Shown here: piece by piece, positions 11,109 to 22,751 of the stretch
How positions within the stretch are numbered: position 1 is the stretch's first letter
How the letters are laid out: each line of letters begins with the position of its first letter
DNA from: Lota lota
Lineage: Eukaryota; Chordata; Actinopteri; Gadiformes; Lotidae
Reading direction: 5' to 3'
Assembly (NCBI GenBank): GCA_026745465.1
Contig: JACYXH010000479.1
Location: forward strand, 3,356,011-3,420,010
DNA length: 64,000 nt
The notes under the pieces: generated by a model
What the model was told of the DNA's origin: nothing
What the model saw: the letters and a program-made list of their open reading frames with translations, nothing else
Database searches by the model: none
Translations under genes and position numbers: made by a program

Positions 11109-14100
11109 AGGACAACGGAACACAGAGAGGACCGCCAGGCCCTTGTTGACTTCATCACCTGCCCCCGGTCACCGTGGCGACAGCAGTGTTCATGGAGCCC
11201 AGAGGCGGAGCTGCTGAGAGAAGCAGCAGTCATTACACCTGAGCGCCTCCACAGCCACACTTACCCTACTGTGTTTAGGACCCTGCGTATCGTGGACCAA
11301 GGCGTGAGGAGAGCATATATCATTTAGAATATATTGTTTACAGTATATAATTTGTTATTGTATCATACATTCACATAATTTATAAATCAATTCACATCAT
11401 TCATAGTTTCATCATGATGATATAAAAATTTCAAATTTTACTATTTGCCACTTTTGCATAGTTCAAATGTTTGTTTGTGTGTCAGGTGTGCGTGATTGAT
11501 GATGGCCTCCTCAAATTCTCCAACTTGGAGACGTTGGTTCTGAGTGCCAATAAAATCTGTGACATCAGCCCCAGATGTCTCCCCGCCTCTCTGAAGGTTA
11601 ATCCTAATCCCAGATCTAGATTATACACATCCTTCAGTCGACTGCATGTGGATGTTCTCTACTGTGTGTCTATTTGATTAAATAAAGATACATAATTAGG
11701 TAAAATAGAAGGGAGTTACACAGTCTACAAAGAATATTGTGATTATTCAAGTTATATTTGACAAGATTTGCTGAATATGTACGTGTGTGTGAGTGTGTGT
11801 GCGTGCGTGCGTGCGTGCGTGCGTGCGTGTGTGTGTGCGTGTGTGTGTGTTTTTCTCTCCAAGGTTCTGGAGCTCCATGCTAACTTGTTGCACAGCCTCA
11901 CCAGTCTGATCCAGCAGAACCTTCCGGAGCTGCAGCACCTTGGGGTCGGTTCAAACTGCCTGGGTTCCCATGATGACGCCCACCATCTTACTGGAGAATT
12001 CTGGTCACTGTTTATCACGTTTTGCACCTTAACTGTTTAACATGATGTCAACTTAAATGTTACATGACCTCTATCTCCTGCTTGCAATTTACATATACAG
12101 GCACAGCACGGCATTGGAACACCTATCCTGTAAGACGAGAGGCCAAACCCCTCCCGAGGGAGGGAGTCATCTCATGCAAATCAATGTACAAGTAGTGTTG
12201 GGGGTTGGTAATCCTTTAAGTGATTAACATATCTCTGTGTTGCCATGGTGCTCCCTCAGGCCCAGGCTGGTGTCTCTGGACCTGAGCTGTTGTGAGTTCC
12301 ACGACCAGCAGGTTCTGGCCAAGGCCTTGGCTACCCTGGCCTGCCTCCGCACCCTTTTCCTGGAGGGGAACCCGCTCACCCTGGTGCCCTCCTACCCGGG
12401 GTTCATGATCGACAGTCTGCAGCCGCTGCTGTACCTAGACGCCCAGCGGGTCGCTCCTGACCAGCGACATGGCTTTAAAGACCTGTCCCAAGAGCCCAGA
12501 GGTGAGGCTGTAACATGGCTTTAAAGGCCTGTCCTGAGAGCCCAGAGGTGAGGCTGTAACATGGCTGTAAAAGCCTGGCACAAATTATATCCATCTCGTT
12601 TTCTACTTCTTTTTACACCCACAAACACACTCACAACTACAACAACAACTTAAGGCTGCCCTATTAGTACACGCAAAGCACAAGGTGATCGGAATTCAAA
12701 ATCAAATATCATTATTCAATATTTTCTATTTGAATCGAGGGAACATTGAAAAGAGATACTGGGGCTCTTCCTAGCCTGCATGTTGACCAAATGGCTTGTT
12801 GTGTTTGGATGTTTTTTGACTGATGTTTTGATCTGTGATAGATGTAGTGATACTAAAGCAAGCTGTAGCCACGGTGAGGATACAGAGGGTCTTGGGGGTC
12901 CCAGAGCCTCAGCTGGACCCCAGCCCCCCAGAGTTCCCTGTAGTGGAGTACAGCTACCGCGTCACCTTTGACTTCCTCCAGCAGCACCCACCTGACCACC
13001 AGGTACCCCTGCGTCCTCACACTCTTTCATATTAACATTCAAGCTTTTAACCTGTGTGCCCAGTGGAAAATGATAGAGCCGACTTCTGTCTGAAATTGTT
13101 ACTGTGCAACTCACTTCTTTGTAAAATACTGGATGTCTAGGTTTGTTCGTTTTTTGGCAGTTTAAATTTGGAGTTGAATGATTTTAGCTTGAAAACCATA
13201 CATAATAAAATATTTCTGAAGTGTATGATGCAAAAACTAAAAACTTTTTAAAAAAAATTTAACTGCAGAAACGCTACTCTCCACAACCCCTACCCGATTC
13301 AGTAATCAAAGCCCATGCAAAAGACGATGATATCACAAATATCCATAATATCCCAAAACCGGATGGAACTTGTGAACAGGAAAAATCAGCAACCAGCATC
13401 TCTAAAGTCCAAACTAATTGTCATGATGCCGCACCAGGTAGTGCTCAACTATATCATTGTTGTCTTTACTTACAGTCCTGCAAACAAACAACAGACAGAC
13501 AGATGCATACTGTGTACACTAGGAGCTAATGGATGTAGTTGTGTTGAATTTAATGAGCATAATTGCCATTGTAACCCCTTCACTGAGCTTAACCATAACC
13601 CCATCCCCAGTCCTAACACACACCACAGCTGCACTGGCCTGGGACCAGTGCATGGACTTCCTGCACACGCAGACATTCGTAGTCCAAGACCTCCCAGCCC
13701 TGAAGAGATTTCTCATTCGAGGCCTTTGGCTGAGGTTAGAAGAGGACAAGGTATGGAGATTTTACCTGTGTTCTACATTCATGATTGTTAATAGTTGTTG
13801 TGTTTGTTGTTGTTGTTAGTTATTGTTATCCACTGTCATGCAGTGCTGGGAATAGTAGGAATATTTAGTACAGTCCCTGATGGGTTTTAGTGTAAATCTG
13901 AGTGCCACCTGTTGTGTGTGTCAGGTCCTGTCATGGCCCGCCACGCCTGAAGAAACCAAACCTACCCAAACCCTGAAAGATGCTAAAGGCAAAGAAGTAA
14001 AGTTATCATCCTGACTTCACAAAAAAAAAAAGAATTCTTTAGTATTTCATATATAAGTACTAAATATATATATATATATATAAATATTAATATTTAGACC

Positions 14101-15279
14101 CAATAAATCCAAAATACATTCATTATATTCAAAATGCTCATTCATGTGCGCAGTCGTCAGGCAAAGGCGGTTCCCAGGAAAAATCTGCCGGTTCTAAAGA
14201 TAAGAAGAAGAAATTGGTGACTGACCTTGTTCAAGAGGCCCCCATCACAACGGTGCTTTGTTGTGTGCGCGTCCCGCTCCATGGCTTGCTCAAAGGAGAT
14301 CCAGCCGTCAGCATGCGATGCGACCTCGGCTTCCTGCCTACCAAAGCTGCTTTAAGACCCGACGGACCATCAGAAAAGGTTGTTTTTCTCTGGGATATCA
14401 TAAAGGGGAAATGTAGACTACAAGACCCTAGACATGTTAGTGTAGTTTACAGTATAATTCAATTGTATTTAATCTGACATAATCACAATGATTTTGGCTA
14501 GACTTTAGGGAGAATGATGAGAAGAATGTCTGAGTTGGATTCAAGGGAAGGGAATTCATGTCATGAAAAACATTATTTGTATATTATTATTAGGATTCAG
14601 TGAGTAAAACAAAAGATGACAAGAGGAAAGAGGAGAAGAAATCAAAGTCGACAGGAGACGGCACATCTGCTCAGAAGAACGTGGGATCTTCCAAAGGTGT
14701 GCTAAACAACTCATATTTGTCAACTAACCTTTCACTTGCAATCTTTGACATTTATGTATTCATCATCATTGATAATCATGTTGTGTTTTTGCTTTCTTCT
14801 CTACCTCTAATATATTGTTGCATTTTTAAAATAGGCCTATGCCTTAGGAACGGAAACTGAAGAAGTTTCCATTATAGAGTAAATGTAAGACATGAGTCTC
14901 ATGTATGTTAGATAAGATATTATTTTTATTATTTAATTATATTATCAGACAATATAGTATTTCAAGTATAGTATCACTCAAACTCATTCAAAGAAGTACT
15001 TACAAGTATGTTATTACTTACTTGTAATTATATACCCATCTTTCTTTTTCCAAAAAATATTTACTGAACAATTACTAATGAACTACAAATACTAACACCA
15101 GTAACTACTGTGGCCCAACAGGCAGAGGAAAAGCCCGGAAAGACAGTGAAGTGGAAGTCAACATAGAGGATGCTGGGGCCACCCAGCAGGAACCAATCAC
15201 AGTTGAGTTTAGCGTAAACTTGGAGAAATGGCGGTCTGCGTCTGAGGCAAATTCAACTCCCACAGTGTGCCGAGTCTAA
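11109..15279 (+). CDS. lrrc43: Leucine-rich repeat-containing protein 43 (5' end missing)
   Basis: Eleven exons join in frame: 11109-11303, 11486-11596, 11864-12003, 12260-12501, 12842-13002, 13269-13437, 13611-13750, 13925-13996, 14154-14378, 14594-14696, 15122-15279 (571 residues, stop TAA). Landmarks shared with vertebrate LRRC43 are CPRSPW, FRTLRIVDQ, the LRR blocks LETLVLSANKI, LQHLGVGSNCL and LVSLDLSCCEF, then FLEGNPLTLVPSYPGF, a lysine-rich KDKKKK segment, and a C-terminal ITVEFSVNLEKWRSA strand. The function of LRRC43 is poorly known; LRRs suggest protein binding. About 50 N-terminal residues are not accounted for, so at least one exon lies upstream, possibly beyond the palindrome. 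The donor after 12003 (GTCACT) is weak and the one after 12501 lies in a tandem duplication. Confidence 0.85.
11781..11850. repeat. GT/GCGT microsatellite in lrrc43 intron
   Basis: Alternating purine-pyrimidine run, with GTGT and GCGT units, ending 13 bp before the acceptor of the exon at 11864. Confidence 0.9.
12467..12570 (+). repeat. 46-bp tandem duplication covering an lrrc43 splice donor
   Basis: The block starting ACATGGCTTTAAAG at 12467 repeats at 12513, with a partial third copy at 12559 (period 46). The exon end CCCAGAG and donor GTGAGG therefore occur twice, at 12502 and 12548. Confidence 0.85.
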
Positions 15280-15488
15280 AGCATGCTCTTTGGCCCTTTA
15301 GAAGGTCCTCTTGAAGTAATTTAGCCTCTTAAGATTTCAGTCATACAAAGTATAGTGATTGGCCTCTGAAAACATGCTATATTAAACATTTTTAAATGAA
15401 GTCTAGGACAAATTGATTGTGTGAATATAATTTGGATAACTTGTGTTGACCGATATCAAGTGTTTTAAATTAACATCCAAGTGGCTGA

Positions 15489-15494
15489 AATAAA
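15489..15494 (+). terminator. Probable lrrc43 polyadenylation signal
   Basis: AATAAA 210 bp after the stop codon on the coding strand. Confidence 0.5.
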
Positions 15495-15584
15495 TGTTCA
15501 CTTTAGCATGTTATAATTGGGGAATCTGGCTGAGCTGATTCATACTTGTACCCAAAGATGGGTACAAGTATAAATTAATCCAAA

Positions 15585-15845
15585 TGACTGAGTTCGTCAG
15601 GGGAGGAAGTCGGGTTTTACCTGAGGTGGTAAAATTGGCAGGGGTTGGGTTCATCACGGGAGGAAGTGGGGGGTCTTACGTGAGGATTGATTGGCAGGAG
15701 TTGGGTTCTTCAGGGAAGGAAGTCGGGGGTGTTTCCTGAGAAATGATTAGCAGGAGTTGGGTTCGTCACGGGAGAAAGTCGGGGGTGTTTCCTGAGAAAT
15801 GATTAGCAGGAGTTGGGTTGGTCAAGGGAGGAAGTCGGGGGTGTG
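15585..15845. repeat. 56-bp minisatellite
   Basis: GTTGGGTT anchors recur at 15644, 15700, 15756 and 15812, exactly 56 bp apart; about 4.5 copies of a G-rich unit containing GGGAGGAAGTCGGGG. Confidence 0.9.
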
Positions 15846-16164
15846 TAGGCTAATTTATAGGCTACCTTCTATTAAGTAATTGCCACTTTCAGTGTCAACA
15901 TAAATTTGTCATTCAGCAGAGCACTATTTTGGAGTCAATATTTCTCCAATGACAATAAAGACAATGACTGCAGAGTTCTCTGACTCCTCCTCCTGAGGCA
16001 GATCAGGAACACTTTCAGCAACAGGCTCATCCCTCTTTGATGCACCAGGACAGCAGTGCCCCCCCCCCCCCCTCCACCACATGACCATCACCTTGCCCCT
16101 CTAACCCCTCATAGATCCTTTTTTTGTGTACATCTTCATTCATTTGTATTCTCAACTATTGTTA

Positions 16165-17390
16165 TACTTAGGCTTTATTATTAGGTGAGTGCTGCAAGCA
16201 GCGCTCAACTACTGTTATTCTTAGGCTTTTTAAGTATTCACAGTGTAACTGTGGAATCACGCGGAATCCTCGTGCACCAGGTCGTTCGCGCCGCACCAAT
16301 TCATGACATCCGCGCCGCCAGGTTGGATTCGCATCTATTCACGTCTTTGCATTGACTTTGTATTGTAGCGATCCTGCAGGACTAACATGGGAGAGACTCT
16401 TGGAGTTCATGGGGGGAAGATGTTGCCCCTAGTTCAGCTGATAGGTCAGGTTCAGAAAAGGGGAGGGGGCTAAGAAGGGAACAGAGAGTGGGAGGGAAAA
16501 CGACGGGAGACAATAAGGAAAGCCTGAAGAGAGACACCTCGAACGTTACTCCCAATTATTACCTAACTAGCTAGTTTCGGCTACCAGCCTTTTTTGTTGT
16601 TTTGGGCACTCTTCCAACCCCGTTATTAGCCTGTATTTTAGGGTAATAAACCTGGTTCTCCGACTGAACTTCAACCACTGTCTCCTCATCATTCAGCTAG
16701 CTAGCAAGCCGTGCGGCCGAGCCGCGAGCGCTACAGTATGTATTTGCGCCGCACCTTCGCTTTTGGTGTGAACGCACCTTTAGGCTTTCTTATTCTTACC
16801 AATAATTTGGCACTCAACTCCTCATAATTTTTTTTAGCTAGAGACTTCATTGAAAGTGTAGAGCATTCACAATATGCTATTTCAGTATGCTCCCATTGCA
16901 GCCACCGTACTTGCTACTGTGCATGGGCAGATGTTGGTGCGCTCCTCAGGTATAACCATACTGTTGCAAAGTATTCCCTCCGTACATGGTCATTCAACAG
17001 AAATAAAAAAAAATTCAGCCGTCATTGGAATCGACTGCTCGTACTTTTCTAACAAAAATATTTTATAGTTTTCGAAATAATCAACTTTTTAAAACCATAC
17101 ATTTTATAATGGAAGTCAATCAGGGGACGGCGAATGGGTCCCTGTGGAGACTCTTCTTTCTTGACAGTCGTCTTTTATATTGTTTTTAAACTTGCGAATA
17201 AACTCACATACTTGGAGCGACAGACACATCTTGGACATCCACGTGTTCGTCTACTACTGATCCCGATCGTGTCCAACTTATACAAGTCTGAGTTATAGGT
17301 TTTGAGAACGAGTCTATGGCTAGTGGCTATGTTCTTCATATCCGGGTGTGTGTTTCCGGTAGAAGCTAAATGCTGTGCTTAAAAACGATA
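16165..17390. repeat. Interspersed-repeat-like sequence interrupted by a solo LTR
   Basis: Begins with two similar phrases (CTCAACTATTGTTATACTT and CTCAACTACTGTTATTCTT) around GCTGCAAGCAGC, a motif I associate with fish interspersed repeats. No coding capacity. Removing the LTR at 16364-16735 and one GTAT restores a continuous GCGCCGC-rich segment, so this is the older host sequence. Limits are approximate. Confidence 0.45.
16364..16735 (+). mobile_element. Solo LTR with 4-bp target duplication
   Basis: 372 bp opening TGTAGCG and closing CGCTACA (perfect 7-bp inverted tips), flanked by GTAT on both sides (16360-16363 and 16736-16739). A GGTAATAAACC signal near 16641 gives the + orientation. 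No internal region remains, as expected after LTR-LTR recombination. Confidence 0.85.
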
Positions 17391-17438
17391 TTTTCATGTC
17401 TGAAAGGAGGTCTTAAACACTCTTTGATGATCCTGAGG

Positions 17439-17516
17439 TTTGGAGGAGCCCGAGGAAAGTCACCTAGGTGGAGTATGGGAGCCACCTAGGTGGCGTGTAG
17501 TAGTGGACATTGCTAC
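17439..17516 (+). repeat. Fragment of the palindrome-family LTR
   Basis: 78 bp essentially identical to 10496-10573, stopping at the same GCTACA terminus. Its 5' side is truncated. The shared stop point marks GCTACA as a true element end. Confidence 0.85.
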
Positions 17517-18284
17517 AGTATTGTTATTGTTTGGAACATAACTTAATTGTTTTACTTGGGAAAGTTGGCCTTGCCTGTGAGGGTTTGATGAGTACTGATA
17601 AGATCACCAAAAAAACTAGTAGATTAGCTGACATCAGCAGAAGAACACCAGCTGCAGTTCATATAGTTGACAAAATGGAGGATAGCATAGGTGATGTCAG
17701 CATAATTAGGTGATGACAGCATCATGAATAAGTAATAAAAGGGCGTGGACTGATCAAGGTCATATCTGTTCTATAAAAAGGCCTGCCCGGGGCAGGAATA
17801 GCGAGGAATCCTAGCCACAGGGGCTCCATGCAGGACGGCCACCTAAAGTCCGGAGAAGAATAAAAGACTAAAAAGACTTAGAATGGATTCAGAAAAGAAG
17901 AGAAGAAGAGAAAATAGGAGAAGATTCTTCTCAGAACTTCTATTAGCCTAGGATTTTTACCAGAAGCTAGCCTTGACCGCCCAATCTCCGGAGAGGATTC
18001 CTCCCAAAGCCCTAAGAAGCTATGAAGGCTTACAGCTGCAGGCACACAGAAGAATTACGGACAGAAAAAACAAAAAGAACTTTTTCGGCCATGATCCAAG
18101 AAGAGTTTTTTCTCCTCTTTCCCCGGCAATTGATACGGCTCCGCACCACAAGTAAGCAATATGTGTGATCGTTGTTTTAACCTTTATTTTAGATTACTTA
18201 TAGAAAGTATCTTTTTTATTATTCTATTTTTTCCCTTTTACTTTTTATTGATAGTATTTTTAGCTTTATGCAATGTCCCCCCCT

Positions 18285-18657
18285 GTAATCCAGCAAATAA
18301 AATCATTTTAACCATTTTTCATCGGACGACGCCCTCTTCTTTCGGACAGTGCAAGTAGCATCGTGATTCTAAGAGGTTACCTAGTCCTCGTTCAAGAAAC
18401 ATATCCCTAGAGTTATTCCCTTCCAAACTCTTAAACAAATCCCAGCAAACTTCCAAGTGTACAGGTCCCAGGGGAGAGCTACTACACAGACGCGATCGGC
18501 AGCCACGGTTCTGGCCAGGGTTATGCCCAGAGGTGGGGCGCCGAAGTAAGCGGGGTAGGCGTCTGGTATACAGTAGTTAGGGGCTGGGCGAATCTCCCCA
18601 CCAGCTTGTTAACAACCGTTACAGGACAACAAGCTTCACATAGTGACGGATCTAACA
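18285..18657 (+). repeat. 5' LTR, 3' portion (direct repeat copy 1)
   Basis: Matches 20603-20976 with few differences. Contains AATAAAA near 18298 and ends TCTAACA two bases before the primer site. Confidence 0.85.
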
Positions 18658-18659
18658 CT

Positions 18660-18677
18660 TGGCGCCCAACGTGGGGC
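18660..18677 (+). other. Primer-binding site, tRNA-Lys1,2 type
   Basis: TGGCGCCCAACGTGGGGC, 18 nt, two bases after the LTR end. This is the known primer site complementary to tRNA-Lys1,2 used by several retrovirus groups. Confidence 0.9.
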
Positions 18678-18750
18678 ATGACGAAGAAGTGAATCGTTGT
18701 GCTCAGGAACCCCCAGCTGTGAGAACGAACTCAGAAGAACCAGGGAGAAA

Positions 18751-18860
18751 CGTGCCGAGACGAGGACGCTCTTCGCCGGGAAGAGAGAAGCGTGCCGAGA
18801 CGAGGACGCTCTTCGCAGGGAAGAGAGAAGCGTGCCGAGACGAGGACGCTCTACACCGGG
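18751..18860 (+). repeat. Three 40-bp tandem repeats in the element's leader
   Basis: CGTGCCGAGACGAGGACGCT starts at 18751, 18791 and 18831; the third copy is incomplete. Located between primer site and coding frame, where packaging signals usually lie. Confidence 0.9.
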
Positions 18861-19146
18861 ACTGAGTGAAGTGCATGGCTGGATAGTGAATGACCCGTGA
18901 GTGCATGCAGTAGCGAGCAGCCTCGAAACCAGGTGGGAAGTCTGTGGTTAGCAGACGCCACCGCCTGTGCTGTATAGGACAGACCGGGAGTTCCGACGTC
19001 GAAACAAAACGACAAGGAAGAAATAGGTACCCGTAGAACTGAAGACTGATCATCGAAACTGTTCTGACGGCAGCATAACCAAAGAAGTCTCCTTCTCTCC
19101 CCTGCTCACAGCGCAAAGAGAGGCCCAGAGTGGGAGATGACTCGAT

Positions 19147-19689
19147 ATGGCGGACAGCCAAGAAGATGACGACTACATGGGGAAGAAACCAGGGGATTCT
19201 CCGGGCAGTGCGCCAGCAACCTTGACGGCCGGACAAGAGAGAGCAGAAATATCCAGTCGAAGAAACAAAGGAGCCAAAGGAAAACAAGTGGCGCACTATG
19301 AGTTGTGGACCAAGATAGCTCAGATGAGACACACTATAGAGTTAGATGTGATCCATCAGAGAGCCCACACTAAAGAAGGAGAACACTGGCAAGGAAACCA
19401 AAAAGTCGATCGCTACAGGCAACTAAGAAAAGTTGTGTTCGTCAATATCGAGGATTGGGAAGAAACCCCATTGGGTAAACTAGTCCCAGAGAAGTCCGTG
19501 CCGGAGGTCGTGCTGGGCATCCATGAGGGATTGGGCCATGCCGGAGCCATGCCGACAAAGAGGGAATTGGTGGAGAATAGGCTCAGTATCACCGAGAAGA
19601 AAGTCAGACAAGTCCTGAGAGACTGTGTTAAGTGTGGACAGAAAAAAGGGATACAAGGAGTGAGCCAGCTCAAACCAATTCAAGACTAA
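19147..19689 (+). pseudogene. Fused remnant: gag-like start, RNase H tail, integrase zinc domain
   Basis: A 180-residue frame. Residues 1-50 are polar and gag-like (assignment uncertain). Around 66-95 it resembles the end of an RNase H/connection region (AHTKEGEHWQGNQKVDRY). Residues 126-163 form an HHCC integrase zinc module (H126, H131, C160, C163). The frame then stops; no protease, polymerase core or integrase DDE core remains in the element. It is a deletion product, described as found. Confidence 0.7.
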
Positions 19690-20469
19690 AGAAGACTAGG
19701 AATCATGATGGCTAGAACAATGGAAAAGAAGACCCCTCTACCATGTACCGAAGAAGAAAATAAGGCAGGCACAATGGCCGCATTCCAACGACTGCTTGGA
19801 ATCGGTACCCCCGTAGATAAGCAGTCCTTATTAGATCACGGAAGCAACAAGGCCCGCAACCACCCCATCAATAGCAAGAATTAGCAACCACAACGACTAA
19901 CAGACATACGACTAAGATAACTACGAACAGATAAGCACTGGAACCCCTACCCCGGACGGGGGAGGAGAAATATTTTTTACCCAACCCGCACTAGGAGGAA
20001 GGACGTCCATGACAAATCCACCTACGAACAAGAGGGAGCCATGACCCCCGACGTCGTTTGTGGCATTGCTTTGGCTGTGGCTGGGCACGATGGACTACGT
20101 ACCGGGAACTGCGCTGCCTCAGCATCCCGCCAGGGTTCCCATCGATCCCGAGGGTTCGATGGGGGACTTCCTAAACTCCCCCCCCCCCGATGGCCCCGTC
20201 GTCGCCCTCAGCAGGGGAGACTCTGGGCCTACACTCCACCGACTGTCGTCTCTACTGGCCCGCCTGGTTCCCTGGACTCCCAGGACATCCTGCATTCCTT
20301 TGGCCCTTGGGATCGAGGGGTTTCTTTGAACCTCCGTGACCTTCTACTCCAGCCTTTTACCCCCACTGATACCCCTGCCTTTTCCGGCCCCACTGACTCT
20401 GTGTCAGCCTCTCCTGTCTTCAACTGATACCTGCGGCCCTATCCTGGACTCCGCTGATATCAAGAAGGG
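19690..20469 (+). other. Rest of element interior, no intact gene
   Basis: A proline-rich frame near 20060-20329 begins with a hydrophobic stretch resembling a signal peptide, which could be an envelope-leader remnant. Evidence is too thin for a gene call. Confidence 0.3.
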
Positions 20470-20976
20470 GGTGTCAAGTAATGTTGATTCATCGGTGTCC
20501 AGATATTTGAGAAGGCATGGGACGTAAGGGATGTTACTCTTTGTTTATCACATTCTTTATAAACCTAAGCATTGTTTTATCATAACTATAGGCGCACTTA
20601 AAAGTAATCCAGCAAATAAAATAATTTTAACCATTTTTCATCGGACGACGCCCTCTTCTTTCGGACAGTGCAAGTAGCATCGTGATTCTAAGAGGTTACC
20701 TAGTCCTCGTTCAAGAAACATATCCCTAGAGTTATTCCCTTCTAAACTCTTAAACAAATCCCAGCAAACTTCCAAGTTCACAGGTCCCAGGGAAGAGCTA
20801 CTACACAGACGCGATCGGCAGCCACGGTTCTGGCCAGGGTTATGCCCAGAGGTGGGGCGCCGGAGTAAGCGGGGTAGGTGTCTGGTATACAGTAGTTAGG
20901 GGCTGGGCGAATCTCCCCACCAGCTTGTTCACAACCGTTACAGGACAACAATCTTCACAAAGTGACGGATCTAACA
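20470..20976 (+). repeat. 3' LTR (507 bp) of the retrovirus-like element
   Basis: Begins TGTCAAG directly after the purine tract AAGAAGGGGG and ends CTAACA. Its last 374 bp match 18285-18657; the first 133 bp have no counterpart upstream of that block. Confidence 0.7.
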
Positions 20977-21185
20977 AAGTGTACATATATTTACGTATGT
21001 GTGTGTGTACATGTATATGTATGTATAGTATGTTTGAACCAGTTATATGGTACCAATAGTTAATTTCCAGCCTGTACATGAGCTCAGCTTGTTCAGTCTG
21101 TTGTTTACACAGATGTCCCTTTGAAGATTGATTACAATGTATATGTATTGGAAAATCCAAAAGTTAATATATTAAAGTATTACAA

Positions 21186-21360
21186 ATATGCAAGAGAACA
21201 GTGCTTGCCCTGCTTGCAGCAGCGCACATAATAATAACTATGCAAGGTAACTACTCGCCCTGCTTGCAGCAGTGCAAGTAATAAGTATACAAGAGAACAG
21301 TACTCGCCCTGCTTGCAGCAGTGCAAGTAATAACGAGTATGCAAGAGAAGCAGGGCAAGT
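21186..21360. repeat. About 50-bp tandem repeat
   Basis: CCTGCTTGCAGCAG recurs at 21209, 21259 and 21308 with intervening GCAAGTAATAA and GCAAGAGAACAG; three imperfect copies. Confidence 0.8.
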
Positions 21361-21669
21361 AATGTTCTTGTAGTTAACAGTAGTTGTTACTGTTAATGTT
21401 TAAAGTGTTTCTTAATGAATAACTAAACACATTGTGCTGCTCTACTGGTTGATATTTTCGCATATCGCATTTGGTGATGAGAGTATTTCTTTGGAACAGC
21501 TTAGCCAGAATACCCAGAATATGGCATCGCTTTGTTAGAAAGTGGTGACTCAATTTGTGGGACCAGATCTTCCTTGTCTGAAATGTCAGGGTCATCACTA
21601 CAGCCTCCCAGTCAACATTTGGGTCTCGTCAAAAGAGGGTTTGGTTAGTTTACAAGTTTTTGTGGAAAT

Positions 21670-22040
21670 TGTCATGTTCCTGCTTTTATTCTGTGTTTCT
21701 GTCTGTTTATTTCACTTCCTGTTTTATTTTGAAATTTATCAGCTTCCTCAGTCCCCATGCATAAATACACACAAATCCCACTTACCTGTGCCAGATTGTA
21801 ATAGTTCGTTAGTTACTCACTCCAGCGTTATTCCCAGTGCTTGTTTTTTCTCAGTGTTCCTAGACAATTCGTAGTGCTTGTTTTTCCCAGTGTTACCAGA
21901 CAATTATTTTACTCCTGACGACGCTATCTACCTGCCATTTTTGTTCCTTTGCCTGCGTTTGTTCTTTGAACAATTAAATTCTCTTACCTGTTATTCCCTG
22001 TCCGAGTCGTGCATTTTGAGTCCGCCATTGTATCGTGACA
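21670..22040 (+). mobile_element. Solo LTR with 5-bp target duplication
   Basis: 371 bp opening TGTCATG and closing CGTGACA, flanked by GAAAT on both sides (21665-21669 and 22041-22045). No partner or internal sequence. An AATTAAA near 21973 suggests + orientation. Confidence 0.85.
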
Positions 22041-22751
22041 GAAATGTCCTGTGAAAGTCAGTCAATCAAATATTTCCAGGCAACAAAATAGTAAATCTCT
22101 AAATCTTCTCAAGGGATGCATCTTCGTCAAGTGGATTTATGATACCCATTTGCCAAAGCTGTGAGGTATTGCTGTCCTTGCGATTCTTCATTTTACAATA
22201 CATCATCCCAATAGGCTACCAAACCATTCTGTTGTCTGACAGAGACTACAAACCAGATCTGCTCTGTCCTTATATTCTGATCTAATGTCCACATCTCCAT
22301 TGTTACGGTAAATATTCCATCCACTCCATTGGTAATAGTAAAGGCACAACAGCAGAACACATAAGGCAAAGGCAGGGCTAGAATTAAAGAAGTCTGTACT
22401 AAGCTAAACGTCACAATCCAATGACAGTCCAGATGAAAACCAGGTTACTTTAAAGCCAGCCCAAAGTACAAAATCAGAGAGTTCAAAACAAATAAATGAA
22501 AAACAGGGAAGGTAGCTGTTTGGAGTGAGCCTGGCGGGCAGGCGGATTATATACTTATGAGAGATGCAGAGAAGGTGGAGATGAGGCAGAGCATGTGGGT
22601 AGCCAGACACAGAAAACACAGGTGATTGGGCTGGTGCAGGGAGGGCTGGATGCACTATATGCCAAAGAAAAAAAAAATCAAAGAAAATCAGCACAGAGGT
22701 ACCTAAGCACATATTTTCTATGATTATTTTTTTTATATCTGCCTATATAGT
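22041..22751. other. No gene recognised; possible old minus-strand LTR
   Basis: 22410-22720 has LTR-like composition (minus-strand TATA-like motif near 22545, ACAGGTG end motifs) but no defined termini. The last 60 bp resemble sequence at 32348-32440 beyond the chromovirus. Confidence 0.35.

Larger units (their letters stand above)
17517..20976 (+). mobile_element. Short, internally deleted retrovirus-like LTR element
   Basis: Supported parts: a promoter-like CTATAAAAAGG at about 17772; a 373-bp block (18285-18657) repeated at 20603-20976 as the 3' portion of both LTRs; a tRNA-Lys primer site at 18660; a leader with 40-bp repeats; one fused frame (19147-19689); and a purine tract before TGTCAAG at 20470. 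The sequence upstream of the shared block differs between the two ends, so the 5' LTR start is unknown and the left limit is a guess. With under 2 kb of internal sequence and one fragmentary frame it cannot be autonomous. Confidence 0.65.

Noticed and set aside
20041..20427. Envelope gene in the Lys-primed element
   Set aside because: A hydrophobic start followed by proline-rich low-complexity frames; no fusion peptide, transmembrane region or cysteine motif seen.
15585..21360. CRISPR-like arrays (56-bp, 40-bp and 50-bp repeats)
   Set aside because: Units are contiguous without unique spacers and the genome is eukaryotic; these are minisatellites.
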